A stretch of 64,000 bases of DNA from a virus. Every line of letters begins with the position of its first letter. The stretch's first letter is position 1. Below the pieces are notes generated by a model. It made no database searches and was not told where the DNA came from. It saw only the letters and a list, made by a program, of their open reading frames with translations. Positions 8,342 to 15,249 of the stretch are shown here, one piece after another. The translations under genes were made by a program, and so were the position numbers. Where the stretch lies: positions 1-64,000 of the IMG/VR virus record IMGVR_UViG_3300047359_001782. One strand, given 5' to 3'.

Positions 8342-8415
8342 CTTCTGCTAGTAAGAATATCTACTGCAAAAATTAAAAACATAATCATAGCTAATAATGT
8401 AATAAAATCAATCAT
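8338..8415 (-). CDS. membrane microprotein (25 aa)
   Basis: MIDFITLLAMIMFLIFAVDI followed by a basic tail LTSRR: one predicted transmembrane helix. A four-base ATGA overlap with the next gene supports translation. No function known. Confidence 0.45.
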   Translation of the reverse strand: MIDFITLLAMIMFLIFAVDILTSRR

Positions 8416-8455
8416 AATATCTTATTTCTCCGTCTTTGTATTTGAATAATTCATG

Positions 8456-8692
8456 TTATATAGATTGTGCTATTGCTTCTTCGTATTGCGAATTGTATTT
8501 CTTTTTATTAACTTCGTATTCTTGCCACATCATTTCATAGCGAGTTTTATGTAATTGATTCATTCCAATCAACATATTTAATAACTCATCTTCTGTAAAT
8601 CTACGAGTAGAATCTCCGATTGCATATATCATTGCTTCTATATCTTGCTCGATATGATTTAATCTGCCCATTGCTTCTTCTAATTTATTCAT
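8456..8692 (-). CDS. hypothetical coiled-coil-like protein (78 aa)
   Basis: Highly helical, acidic (EEAMGRLNHIEQDIEAM..., MMWQEYEVNKKKY). Overlaps the upstream gene by 8 nt. No function recognised. Confidence 0.6.
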   Translation of the reverse strand: MNKLEEAMGRLNHIEQDIEAMIYAIGDSTRRFTEDELLNMLIGMNQLHKTRYEMMWQEYEVNKKKYNSQYEEAIAQSI

Positions 8693-8903
8693 CTAACTCT
8701 CCATAAAATTTTGTGAGATTATCTAATCTATCTTGTGCATCAGCTAGAAGCGAAAGGGCTTCTTCTGCGTTCTTGTAGTAATCTTCTGTGGAGTGATCTC
8801 CTATGCCTACCGCATGATTTCCAAGTAGATCAAGGCTCAACTTTGCTTTTGCTACATCCGCTTCAGCGGAACTTTTTAACATATTGTATAAGTATTCGTT
8901 CAT
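8685..8903 (-). CDS. hypothetical helical protein (72 aa)
   Basis: Ala/Leu-rich helical protein (EALSLLADAQDRLDNLTKF). No recognised family. A promoter lies 32 nt upstream. Confidence 0.6.
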   Translation of the reverse strand: MNEYLYNMLKSSAEADVAKAKLSLDLLGNHAVGIGDHSTEDYYKNAEEALSLLADAQDRLDNLTKFYGELDE

Positions 8904-8919
8904 TTATTTATATTTAAAT

Positions 8920-9024
8920 TTATTCTCTACCTGTTAGTATGAACCATATTTGGAAGATTGTCAACAAAAAACATACTCCTACCAGCCCAAATAAATCTTT
9001 AACTGCATTTAATTTTTCTTTCAT
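8920..9024 (-). CDS. membrane microprotein (34 aa)
   Basis: Starts MKEKLNAVKDLF, followed by a hydrophobic helix containing VGVCFLLTIFQIWFIL. The start overlaps the preceding stop (ATGA), and the ORF spans the promoter for the next gene. Function unknown. Confidence 0.45.
   Translation of the reverse strand: MKEKLNAVKDLFGLVGVCFLLTIFQIWFILTGRE
8936..8964 (-). promoter_or_regulatory. sigma70-type promoter for the 8685-8903 gene
   Basis: On the minus strand TTGACA (8959-8964), 17-bp spacer, CATACT (8936-8941). It lies inside the 34-aa ORF. Confidence 0.65.
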
Positions 9025-9293
9025 TTATCGTATGGGGACACATCTTTATTTTGGGCTATTTTTTTGTCTTCGTAGTCTGAAATTAATCTGCGATACAATT
9101 CCATTTTTGCACAATCTAACACTCCAACAATATCATTGTATGTTTGGTAGCTTTCTTTATTTTGCAAAATATATTGTGCAACTACTTGGTGAATAGCATA
9201 ATTTAATGCTCCTGCGTTAGTAAGTTCTGATAGATGTACGGCTAATAAACCTTTGTCTATTTTATCTTTTTCTGATTTTGCTATATAAGGCAT
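9021..9293 (-). CDS. conserved hypothetical protein, DUF6899-like (90 aa)
   Basis: Belongs to a small widespread family that starts MPYI... and carries AGALNYAIHQVV...YNDIVGVLDCAKMELYRRL...YEDKKIAQNKDV. I recall it as DUF6899. No biochemical role is known. The start is confirmed by a promoter ending 6 nt upstream. Confidence 0.75.
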   Translation of the reverse strand: MPYIAKSEKDKIDKGLLAVHLSELTNAGALNYAIHQVVAQYILQNKESYQTYNDIVGVLDCAKMELYRRLISDYEDKKIAQNKDVSPYDK

Positions 9294-9299
9294 AGATCA

Positions 9300-9328
9300 A
9301 TGATAGCATATTAGCTGTTGTATGTCAA
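9300..9328 (-). promoter_or_regulatory. sigma70 promoter for the 9021-9293 gene
   Basis: On the minus strand TTGACA (9323-9328), 17-bp spacer, TATCAT (9300-9305). Confidence 0.8.
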
Positions 9329-9612
9329 GAATTAAATTGAGTTTTCTTTCTGCACTCCCAATTTGATTTTGCCATTTCTCTTTGTCTTCTAATTTCATTG
9401 TCATCTTTTTGCAACCAAGCAATCGCTTTATCTTCTGCAACTTTGCCATCAAGAACTTCTCTGACAATAAATTCTACATTTCTAGCGGTCAAACGATAGG
9501 GATAATTTCTATAAAGAAACTTATAAAACTTACCGCTTATTTTGCCGTGTTTTAATTTTTTATGCAAGAATCTTCTGTAATTGCAGTTTTTAGTATTATG
9601 TATTGGTTTCAT
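9325..9612 (-). CDS. hypothetical basic protein (95 aa)
   Basis: Lys/Arg-rich N-terminus (CNYRRFLHKKLKHGK) suggests nucleic-acid contact, but no domain is recognised. ATG 9612, one base after the preceding stop, is preferred to the longer TTG/GTG frame. Confidence 0.55.
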   Translation of the reverse strand: MKPIHNTKNCNYRRFLHKKLKHGKISGKFYKFLYRNYPYRLTARNVEFIVREVLDGKVAEDKAIAWLQKDDNEIRRQREMAKSNWECRKKTQFNS

Positions 9613-9613
9613 T

Positions 9614-9814
9614 TTATTTTTTATTCCAAAATCCACACACGCAAGGTTTATTATCTTTTTGATTTGCACCATCTTCATAACCCTTGTCATAAGATTGATG
9701 TGAATTTTTACTTAATATTTTTTTAAATTTTTTGGCAAGATATTCTTGTGCGTCCGACCAACCCTTATCATAACCTTTACGATAATTAATTTCTTCTGTC
9801 ATCTGCTCATTCAT
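9614..9814 (-). CDS. small protein with GYDKGWSDA motif and Cys pair (66 aa)
   Basis: Paralog of the 6399-6596 protein through the shared G-Y-D-K-G-x-x-D-A motif. A second YDKGYEDGA copy follows, and a CVC pair sits near the C-terminus. Function unknown. Confidence 0.55.
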   Translation of the reverse strand: MNEQMTEEINYRKGYDKGWSDAQEYLAKKFKKILSKNSHQSYDKGYEDGANQKDNKPCVCGFWNKK

Positions 9815-10050
9815 TTTCTTTTTCCTTTATTTTCAAATTTTCTTTTCCAATATTTTCCGCACTCTCTTAAAGATAGATTTGAGTCTCTAATGTATTCAAG
9901 TGTGTCATTTATTAGTTGTATTTGCTGTTCTATTATTTTTGCTTTATGCTTCTCTTTTATTTGATCTAAAACATCTTGTATGAAATTAATATACGGGCAA
10001 GTATCTGGAGGAATTTCAGGTTCTTTGTCTTGAGGAAAATAACTACTCAT
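9811..10050 (-). CDS. conserved hypothetical protein (79 aa)
   Basis: Pattern I-P-P-D-T-C-P-Y-I-N...I near the N-terminus and L-E-Y-I-R-D-S-N-L-S-L-R near the C-terminus resembles small phage proteins of unknown function with a CPxI start and an (L/I)R-x-x-N-x-x-L-R end. Overlaps the next gene by 4 nt. Confidence 0.6.
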   Translation of the reverse strand: MSSYFPQDKEPEIPPDTCPYINFIQDVLDQIKEKHKAKIIEQQIQLINDTLEYIRDSNLSLRECGKYWKRKFENKGKRK

Positions 10051-10117
10051 GTAATTTTCTTTTATTAACTACCTTCCATGTTTTCCCATCTTTATCAAGG
10101 TCTGAACTTAAAATCAT
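10043..10117 (-). CDS. possible microprotein (24 aa)
   Basis: MILSSDLDKDGKTWKVVNKR... with an 8-nt overlap into the next gene. Upstream is an AT-rich 85-bp stretch with a weak promoter (TTGTTT, 16 bp, TATATA at 10126-10153). Low confidence because it is so short. Confidence 0.25.
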   Translation of the reverse strand: MILSSDLDKDGKTWKVVNKRKLHE

Positions 10118-10202
10118 TATTTTGCTATATAGGGGGTATAGAAAAGTAAAACAATTAAAGTATAAAAATTTACTAATTAAATCGCCGAAATAAAATAATA
10201 TT

Positions 10203-10484
10203 TTACTCAGAATCAATTTCATCTAATTTTGCTTTGATTGCGTCTTCACAGAGTTGATTGAATGTGATTCCTGATTCGTGTGCGAATTTCATATATTTTA
10301 AAAGTTCTTCATCATCAAACTCTAGCTCAACGCTTTCATATTTTACTTTGCGAATTAAAACTGCACCTTTTCTCTCTTCGAATTTTAAATCATCTCCTTC
10401 TTTCCACCCTAGCCTATTTAAGGTTTCTTCGGGTATGCGAAAAAATAATTCTCCATTATCTGTTTCTTTTAGTTCTATTTCCAT
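10203..10484 (-). CDS. AbrB/MazE-type DNA-binding protein with RHH-like C-terminus
   Basis: 93 aa. Residues 1-45 match the SpoVT/AbrB (MazE) swapped-hairpin fold (ELKETDNGELFFRIPEETL...LGWKEGDDLKFEERKGAVLI). Residues about 50-90 (ESVELEFDDEELLKYM...SGITFNQLCEDAI) look like a ribbon-helix-helix-like segment. It is probably a transcription factor or an orphan antitoxin-like regulator; no toxin-like partner is adjacent. Confidence 0.7.
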   Translation of the reverse strand: MEIELKETDNGELFFRIPEETLNRLGWKEGDDLKFEERKGAVLIRKVKYESVELEFDDEELLKYMKFAHESGITFNQLCEDAIKAKLDEIDSE

Positions 10485-10487
10485 ATA

Positions 10488-10820
10488 TTAATCTTTTAAT
10501 GATTGTTTATATAAATCATCTTGAAATTTCTCTACTCTTTGTTTAACAAGTTCATCGGTTTCTTCTTCGCATTCTCTATACCAATCGTTTACTAATTTAT
10601 TTGAACCATTTAAATGACCTTGCATATTATCGTTTCTTTCATCTTTGGTAAACCATGTATATTCCGTATTGAACGCATCGTCTACATTGCTAGGATGAAA
10701 TCCTGCACAAACGAGTAAGCCTTTGAACATTTCTACCGCATCATGAATAGTTGAGCAATCGAATCCGAGTTCATCTTCAACGCTAAATACTTTATTATCT
10801 GTTGTAATTGATATTTTCAT
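10488..10820 (-). CDS. hypothetical protein (110 aa)
   Basis: MKISITTDNKVF...FDCSTIHDAVEMFKGLLVCAGFHPSNVDDAF resembles an uncharacterised phage family. ATG 10820 is preferred to an upstream TTG because AAAGGA lies 6 nt before it. The ATG overlaps the stop of the 58-aa ORF (ATGA). Confidence 0.6.
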   Translation of the reverse strand: MKISITTDNKVFSVEDELGFDCSTIHDAVEMFKGLLVCAGFHPSNVDDAFNTEYTWFTKDERNDNMQGHLNGSNKLVNDWYRECEEETDELVKQRVEKFQDDLYKQSLKD

Positions 10821-10993
10821 TTCCAATCCTTTTCTAAAATATATTTTTTGTTTGCTTGATTCATTCTAAATGCTCTGTTTTTTACGCTGACTTCATATTC
10901 AGAAAGTTTTGCAGAACTAATTCTAGCATAAGAAGGTTTTAGCTCTGTGTTTATTAATATATAATTATTTATTTTTGTATTATCTTCGATCAT
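10817..10993 (-). CDS. hypothetical protein (58 aa)
   Basis: Basic small protein (SSAKLSEYEVSVKNRAFRMNQ...). It sits between the lipoprotein gene and the 110-aa gene with an ATGA overlap and carries the Shine-Dalgarno sequence of the latter in its last codons. Function unknown. Confidence 0.55.
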   Translation of the reverse strand: MIEDNTKINNYILINTELKPSYARISSAKLSEYEVSVKNRAFRMNQANKKYILEKDWK

Positions 10994-10994
10994 T

Positions 10995-11312
10995 TTAATA
11001 TTTTATATTTACTCCCCCTTGTACATAATTAGGTTCTTTCTTTATCCAATCAGGTAGATCTAATCTTTTTACTTTAGCATATTCTCTAATAAAAAACTGA
11101 AATGCAATTTCATCGTCATTTATTTGAGCTTTTCTTATTTCTTCTAAATACATTTTTTCTTCTGTTTTGTATGCTTCGTCTAACGCAAGAATATAATCTA
11201 TTTCTTCTTGCATATCTGCGGAGCGAGATACTTTTGTATCTTCAGGTTTGAGTATAGCAGAATGATTGCATCCTGTCAATACTAAAATCAGTAATAAGCT
11301 AATCTTTTTCAT
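10995..11312 (-). CDS. phage-encoded lipoprotein (105 aa)
   Basis: Signal peptide MKKISLLLILVLTGC with a lipobox (L-T-G-C15), so it is predicted to be lipidated. The mature part shares a motif (N-D-D-x-x-A-F-x-F-F-x-x-E-Y) with the lipoprotein at 24721-24951, so the two are paralogs. Phage lipoproteins of this size often block superinfection (T5 Llp) or act as outer spanins; neither role is proven here. Confidence 0.7.
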   Translation of the reverse strand: MKKISLLLILVLTGCNHSAILKPEDTKVSRSADMQEEIDYILALDEAYKTEEKMYLEEIRKAQINDDEIAFQFFIREYAKVKRLDLPDWIKKEPNYVQGGVNIKY

Positions 11313-11425
11313 TTTTTAAATTTGTTGTCTATCCAAACCTTGTAAGTGTAAAGCGCCATTAACATAAAAGTTAATAATAAACCATCGCCCCAAGGCAAGT
11401 TCCATAGTTCTGTTATTTGATCCAT
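11309..11425 (-). CDS. membrane microprotein (38 aa)
   Basis: MDQITELWNLPWGDG followed by a hydrophobic helix (LLLTFMLMALYTYKVW) and a basic tail. Overlaps the lipoprotein start by ATGA. An inner-membrane partner of the lipoprotein is conceivable, but it lacks the periplasmic coiled coil expected for an i-spanin. Confidence 0.5.
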   Translation of the reverse strand: MDQITELWNLPWGDGLLLTFMLMALYTYKVWIDNKFKK

Positions 11426-11430
11426 ATTAT

Positions 11431-11793
11431 TTAACTATTAAAAAGAATTATAGAGCAAAAACATAACAATGTCAAGGCAGGAATCATTTTAAATAAACTA
11501 TCTTTTGCTTGAAAGTGCATAAATACTGCCCCGATCATAAATATAGTAGTAAATGCCATGCAGGGCAATGTAATTGGATTCCATAGTATACCCAAAATTA
11601 AGAAAAAAGCAAAAATAGGCTTTACAATTCTCGAAAAATCATAAATGTAGTTCGGCAAGCCAGCTTCGGCAACCTCTTCTCTTAAGTTCAGAGCATTGCC
11701 AACTCTAAATTTAGAAGGTCGATGGGATCTGATTAACCAAACATATAAGATAGACACGCCAATTAAAAGTTGCAGTATTTTTAATATTTCCAT
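11431..11793 (-). CDS. DoxX-like integral membrane protein
   Basis: 120 aa with four predicted transmembrane segments. It has the DoxX-like pattern FRVGNALNLREEVAEAGLP...FAFFLILGILWNP, then GAVFMHFQAKD. DoxX-like proteins are poorly understood inner-membrane proteins. The phage role is unknown. Confidence 0.7.
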   Translation of the reverse strand: MEILKILQLLIGVSILYVWLIRSHRPSKFRVGNALNLREEVAEAGLPNYIYDFSRIVKPIFAFFLILGILWNPITLPCMAFTTIFMIGAVFMHFQAKDSLFKMIPALTLLCFCSIILFNS

Positions 11794-11800
11794 AATTCTT

Positions 11801-12061
11801 TTATTTCGCCCATTTTTGAAATTCTCCGTTTTTTAACCCTAGCTCTCGCTCGGCTTCATTTGCTATGTTTTCTTTGATTGATATTTCGTGTTCTTGTGAT
11901 AAACAATTAAATAATTCAACAATATTTTTTCCTGTTTTATTTCTATACTCTTCTCCCGCAAGAAATAAATTTTCAGTAGTCATTAAAGTAAGGTCATCTA
12001 TTTTAATCAAAATATGATTTACTGCATCTGAACTTCCTCGTAATCCTAATTTTATTTTCAT
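11801..12061 (-). CDS. hypothetical protein (86 aa)
   Basis: No recognised domain (MKIKLGLRGSSDAVNHILIK..., KENIANEAERELGLK). In the same operon as its neighbours. Confidence 0.55.
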   Translation of the reverse strand: MKIKLGLRGSSDAVNHILIKIDDLTLMTTENLFLAGEEYRNKTGKNIVELFNCLSQEHEISIKENIANEAERELGLKNGEFQKWAK

Positions 12062-12069
12062 AGTTTATT

Positions 12070-12255
12070 TTAAATATTTGCATGGAGAGTATCCATGACT
12101 AACTCCGATATAGCAGTAGTCGAACTACTTTCTAGTCTTTTTTGGTTGATCAGACAAGGTAGTTGAAGTTGTTTCGACAAGGATCGGGCGGAATTCAAGC
12201 CCTCACGAACTTGCTTTCGTGTCCAAACATTAAGAGGTGAACCTACATATTTCAT
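12070..12255 (-). CDS. hypothetical protein (61 aa)
   Basis: Basic small protein (TRKQVREGLNSARSLSKQL). The start is fixed by a promoter whose -10 ends 6 nt upstream. Confidence 0.6.
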   Translation of the reverse strand: MKYVGSPLNVWTRKQVREGLNSARSLSKQLQLPCLINQKRLESSSTTAISELVMDTLHANI

Positions 12256-12261
12256 GTAAAC

Positions 12262-12290
12262 ATTTTACTATTTTTTCTTTTTGTTGTCAA
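12262..12290 (-). promoter_or_regulatory. sigma70-type promoter for the 12070-12255 gene
   Basis: On the minus strand TTGACA (12285-12290), 17-bp spacer, TAAAAT (12262-12267). Confidence 0.8.
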
Positions 12291-12396
12291 GCTTTTTCCA
12301 ATTTATTTTAGAATAATTATCTCTAAAATCTTTTGAGGTATTATTGCGAGGTGCAGAACCTTTGCCGTTTTGATTATTTGAAATTTTCTTTGTCAT
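12268..12396 (-). CDS. conserved SAPR/FRDNY microprotein (42 aa)
   Basis: Contains GKGSAPRNNTSKDFRDNYSKINW. The SAPR...S-K-[DE]-F-R-D-N-Y-x-x-I-x-W pattern recurs in tiny proteins of many unrelated phages. Function unknown. The start overlaps the previous stop (ATGA). Confidence 0.7.
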   Translation of the reverse strand: MTKKISNNQNGKGSAPRNNTSKDFRDNYSKINWKKLDNKKKK

Positions 12397-12470
12397 AATT
12401 CTATCATTAATAAACAACTAAATGCTATTATAGCTAATATTATTAAAAAATTTATTATATAATTAATCAT
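12393..12470 (-). CDS. membrane microprotein (25 aa)
   Basis: MINYIINFLIILAIIAFSCL...: a single hydrophobic helix. Lead ORF of a strong promoter (-10 ends 6 nt before the ATG) and coupled by ATGA to the SAPR microprotein. Confidence 0.5.
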   Translation of the reverse strand: MINYIINFLIILAIIAFSCLLMIEL

Positions 12471-12476
12471 TGATAT

Positions 12477-12505
12477 AGTATAGCAAATAAAAATAGCTTT
12501 GTCAA
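12477..12505 (-). promoter_or_regulatory. sigma70 promoter, divergent from the structural gene
   Basis: On the minus strand TTGACA (12500-12505), 17-bp spacer, TATACT (12477-12482). Confidence 0.9.
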
Positions 12506-12512
12506 TAATTAA

Positions 12513-12517
12513 GTGTA
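12513..12517 (+). promoter_or_regulatory. GTGTA element, 14 nt before ATG 12527
   Basis: Plus strand reads GTGTAAATATGTTT then ATG. The spacing supports 12527 rather than 12521 as the start. Confidence 0.55.
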
Positions 12518-12526
12518 AATATGTTT

Positions 12527-13360
12527 ATGGTAGACCAACCAAAATTTGATGACTTAGGGGATATAGTCCCTCACAGGAATTTTACTATACCATTTAATTA
12601 TGTTTGGGATCAAACTATATCAAGATGGGTTCCAATGACAAGTGGCGGTTCCTATGCAGGAGGAATAACTGCTCAAGCAAGCGATTTTGTTCATAAATTT
12701 GGTAGCAATCCAAGTATCAAAAATAGTGGGTTATCAGTCAGTAGCCCCGAAACAATTTGGGATGGATCAAATGAATATATTTTTCCAAGTGATAGTGGAG
12801 AGATTATGGAAATTGTGTCATCCGATGGGTCAGATACTCAAGATGTGGTTATTCAAGGTTTAGATGAAAATTTCTTGGAAAAAACTTGGACGAGCACACT
12901 CACAGGTTCAACTCCTGTTAATATAGGGACTTGGACACGCATATTTCGAGCGTATAACGATGGAAATGTCGATTTCGCGGGAAACATAACAATCAATGAA
13001 GTTGGGGGTTCAATTGATTATGTTAAAATTCTTGATGGCAATAATCAAACGCTCATGTGCGTATATACAGTTCCTGCTGATAAAATTGGTTATTTAACTA
13101 AATATAGTTTATCCGCTCAAAAACCAAGTTCAAGTAGTATAAATTTTACTGCTCAAATAAGGACACGCGAATTTGGTAAAGTGTTTCGAGTACGCGAAAT
13201 TGTATCTTTTGGAACAGATCACGATACGCAAAGAAGCCTTGACTTTCCAACTAAGCTACAACCAAAAACAGATATAATATTTAATATTGTAGATTCAGAC
13301 GGAAACAATGGTGCAGTTAATGCTGATTTTGATATTGCATTGCATGATTTTATCTCATAG
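12527..13360 (+). CDS. virion structural protein (277 aa)
   Basis: Beta-rich protein similar to structural proteins of marine myo- and podoviruses: PETIWDGSNEYIFPSDSGE near residue 75, DTQDVVIQGLDENFLE, then GNNQTLMCVYTVPADKIGYLTKYSLSA. It probably forms a fibre or head/neck decoration. The start at 12527 is preferred over 12521 on the GTGTA spacing. It is transcribed divergently from the early operon and its end overlaps the convergent uvsE gene by 11 nt. Confidence 0.65.
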   Translation: MVDQPKFDDLGDIVPHRNFTIPFNYVWDQTISRWVPMTSGGSYAGGITAQASDFVHKFGSNPSIKNSGLSVSSPETIWDGSNEYIFPSDSGEIMEIVSSDGSDTQDVVIQGLDENFLEKTWTSTLTGSTPVNIGTWTRIFRAYNDGNVDFAGNITINEVGGSIDYVKILDGNNQTLMCVYTVPADKIGYLTKYSLSAQKPSSSSINFTAQIRTREFGKVFRVREIVSFGTDHDTQRSLDFPTKLQPKTDIIFNIVDSDGNNGAVNADFDIALHDFIS

Positions 13361-14372
13361 TTTTTTGGGATAAATTATCTCTCAATAAGCGAATAGCTTT
13401 GTCTTTGTGTTTAACTTCGCATTCCCACTTAATTGGTTGATCTTTACGAACGCAAAAAGTTGGAGGTGCAGACTTGTAGGAAAAGTAATCTGCATGGGCT
13501 CGCGGTTTATCTGCTCTACCTTCACTCCAATGAAAAACAGGACTACATTCTTCTGCCCATGTATATGCACATCTTTCGGTTTGCCATCTCACATTATTTA
13601 CTTCAGATGGATTGCAAATATCATGTAGGTTGTCGTAGCAAACAGGTATATTTAGCCGATACTTCTTGAAGATATATTCACTGAATTTAAGGATATTGTC
13701 TACATTCCAAAAACCTTTGTCTTCGTTTTCTATCGTTAGTCTCTTGAATACTCCTTCATTGCAACGCATTAGGTTATTATAAAAGCGTTCTGCAATTTCT
13801 TTAATGCGAATATTATTTATTGAATCAGGATCACTATCGCTTTTTATTTCGGGCGGTGTTGCATTAATATGAATATTCATTGGTGCAGAGTGATCTTGCG
13901 GTAAACCTAGTTTATCAAGAATGCTCGCTTGAAAATTTAATTCTTTAATTGTTTGATTTACTGATCTTTCATTTGTGGATGCAAGAACATTAAATTGATC
14001 GGGATGAGAGCCGATTGATATTTTAAAAGTTAGTGCGATTAGCCCTGCGAATCTTAATTCTTCTTCGATTCTGACTTTATGAGGAAGTTCTTCCATAGAA
14101 ATTCCCAGAGTCGGATCGGTAAGGAGAGGAAAAAGAGCAGAACTAAGACGATAATGCCTAATATTTGAGGAATGACAATGATTGATAATATATTGAGTAA
14201 CACTAACATTGTGCAAAATTCTCTCAGATAATTGAAAAATAGCTTCATCTCTACCTTCTGAGGTACACAAATCATTGAAACGCTTGCGGGTCATTGTTCG
14301 AAATGAATATTTCTTTTTGTCTTTATCTTTTAGCTCTTCGCTTATACAAGTAAGTCCTAGTATTGTTGTCAT
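13350..14372 (-). CDS. uvsE: UV damage endonuclease (UvdE/UvsE family)
   Basis: 340 aa, full length for the family. UvdE is a TIM-barrel, metal-dependent endonuclease that nicks DNA 5' to UV photoproducts. Diagnostic segments in order: HYRLSSALFPL, SIGSHPDQFNVLAS, NIHINA, LTIENEDKGFW, VCYDNLHDICNP, VFHWSEG, HADYFS and WECEVKHKDKAI, which supply the metal-binding His/Glu/Asp residues. It has its own promoter. This is direct incision repair, useful for sunlit waters. Confidence 0.94.
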   Translation of the reverse strand: MTTILGLTCISEELKDKDKKKYSFRTMTRKRFNDLCTSEGRDEAIFQLSERILHNVSVTQYIINHCHSSNIRHYRLSSALFPLLTDPTLGISMEELPHKVRIEEELRFAGLIALTFKISIGSHPDQFNVLASTNERSVNQTIKELNFQASILDKLGLPQDHSAPMNIHINATPPEIKSDSDPDSINNIRIKEIAERFYNNLMRCNEGVFKRLTIENEDKGFWNVDNILKFSEYIFKKYRLNIPVCYDNLHDICNPSEVNNVRWQTERCAYTWAEECSPVFHWSEGRADKPRAHADYFSYKSAPPTFCVRKDQPIKWECEVKHKDKAIRLLRDNLSQKTMR

Positions 14373-14379
14373 GCCAAGT

Positions 14380-14408
14380 AGTTTATCAACTTAACCACTG
14401 AATGTCAA
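14380..14408 (-). promoter_or_regulatory. sigma70-type promoter for uvsE
   Basis: On the minus strand TTGACA (14403-14408), 17-bp spacer, TAAACT (14380-14385); 7 nt from the ATG. The -35 overlaps the stop of the 40-aa ORF. Confidence 0.8.
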
Positions 14409-14527
14409 GGAGTTTTTGAATTTATTGTTTGAACTTCAACTATTTCATCTGCGGGTTGAATGGGTTTAAAGTAAATTACTGTTTTATTTAAACAACAACT
14501 CATAAGTGATGCTATTATTATTTCCAT
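14405..14527 (-). CDS. microprotein with Cys-rich N-terminus (40 aa)
   Basis: MEIIIASLMSCCLNKTVIYF...: a short hydrophobic N-terminus with two Cys, possibly lipidated, but too short to be sure. A strong promoter ends 6 nt before the ATG. Confidence 0.45.
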   Translation of the reverse strand: MEIIIASLMSCCLNKTVIYFKPIQPADEIVEVQTINSKTP

Positions 14528-14533
14528 ATGAAT

Positions 14534-14562
14534 AGTATAGCAAAATATAATTTAATTGTCAA
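14534..14562 (-). promoter_or_regulatory. sigma70 promoter for the 40-aa ORF
   Basis: On the minus strand TTGACA (14557-14562), 17-bp spacer, TATACT (14534-14539). Confidence 0.85.
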
Positions 14563-14618
14563 GTATATTTTTGAATTGCTTCTGCTATGTATCCGTTTTT
14601 GCCTAATATAATGTGCAT
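14559..14618 (-). pseudogene. short Rossmann-like N-terminal fragment (19 codons)
   Basis: MHIILGKNGYIAEAIQKYT then stop. The I-L-G-x-x-G-x-I pattern looks like the start of a nucleotide-sugar epimerase/reductase (RmlD/SDR type), but no continuation is visible in any frame. It may be a decayed remnant or a chance ORF. The stop overlaps the following -35 box. Confidence 0.25.
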
Positions 14619-14620
14619 TA

Positions 14621-15247
14621 TTATTTCTCTAAAATTATTCTCATTAATACAGGGTTGTCGTCTTTGTAAATAGATAAATTATCTTGCTCATTGAAATAAA
14701 TCAATTTAAACCCAAGAGATAGAACTGCATTTAAAAACTTTTGTGAATCTACGAATCTGCGAGTATGTCCATCATTAAAATATGTTGTGTCACATACATG
14801 TTTACCAACTCCAAATTTTGGATCTTTTGTTGTGCGAACTTCGATGCAGAACAAGCCCCCTGAGTTTAAATAATTATAAACTTTAGGCAATAATTCTTCC
14901 TGGTCTTCCTCTGTTATTGAATGAATTGTGAATCTAGAATAAAAAACATCTGCTTTTTCACTAAAATTATATTCATCGTAAACAAAATCTTGTTCTATTA
15001 ACTTTAATGATGGCAATCTGTTTCTATTTATAACTTGATCGTCGATACTTTGATCTATGCCATATACTAAATGATTTCTCGCAAAATGTTTAGCGTCTCT
15101 AGCGTTACCGCAGCCAAGATCTGTGATTGTTTTTGGTTCTTTGTTTAAAAAATTATCACAGCAAAAACTTGCAAATGTACTGCATTCACGAATATCATCT
15201 CTATTTGAGTAGTTCCTATAAAATTTATCCCAATATTGTTTGTCCAT
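14621..15247 (-). CDS. class I SAM-dependent methyltransferase
   Basis: 208 aa. Motif I TDLGCGNARDAKHF (about 42-55) binds SAM. The acidic end of strand 2 is VYGIDQS, motif II is near EKADVFYSRF, and ELLPKVYNYLNSGGLF is the post-II segment. The N-terminal WDKFYRN...STFASFC is typical of methyltransferases in sugar/surface gene clusters. The substrate is unknown; the adjacent LicD-like gene suggests surface carbohydrate or lipid modification. Confidence 0.8.
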   Translation of the reverse strand: MDKQYWDKFYRNYSNRDDIRECSTFASFCCDNFLNKEPKTITDLGCGNARDAKHFARNHLVYGIDQSIDDQVINRNRLPSLKLIEQDFVYDEYNFSEKADVFYSRFTIHSITEEDQEELLPKVYNYLNSGGLFCIEVRTTKDPKFGVGKHVCDTTYFNDGHTRRFVDSQKFLNAVLSLGFKLIYFNEQDNLSIYKDDNPVLMRIILEK

Positions 15248-15249
15248 TT

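Noticed and set aside
8939-9196. 85-codon plus-strand ORF
   Set aside because: Shadow of the conserved DUF6899-like gene and of the 34-aa ORF on minus.
10995-11425. Spanin pair (38-aa membrane protein plus lipoprotein)
   Set aside because: The membrane partner has no periplasmic coiled coil and no lysis genes are adjacent; left as unknown.
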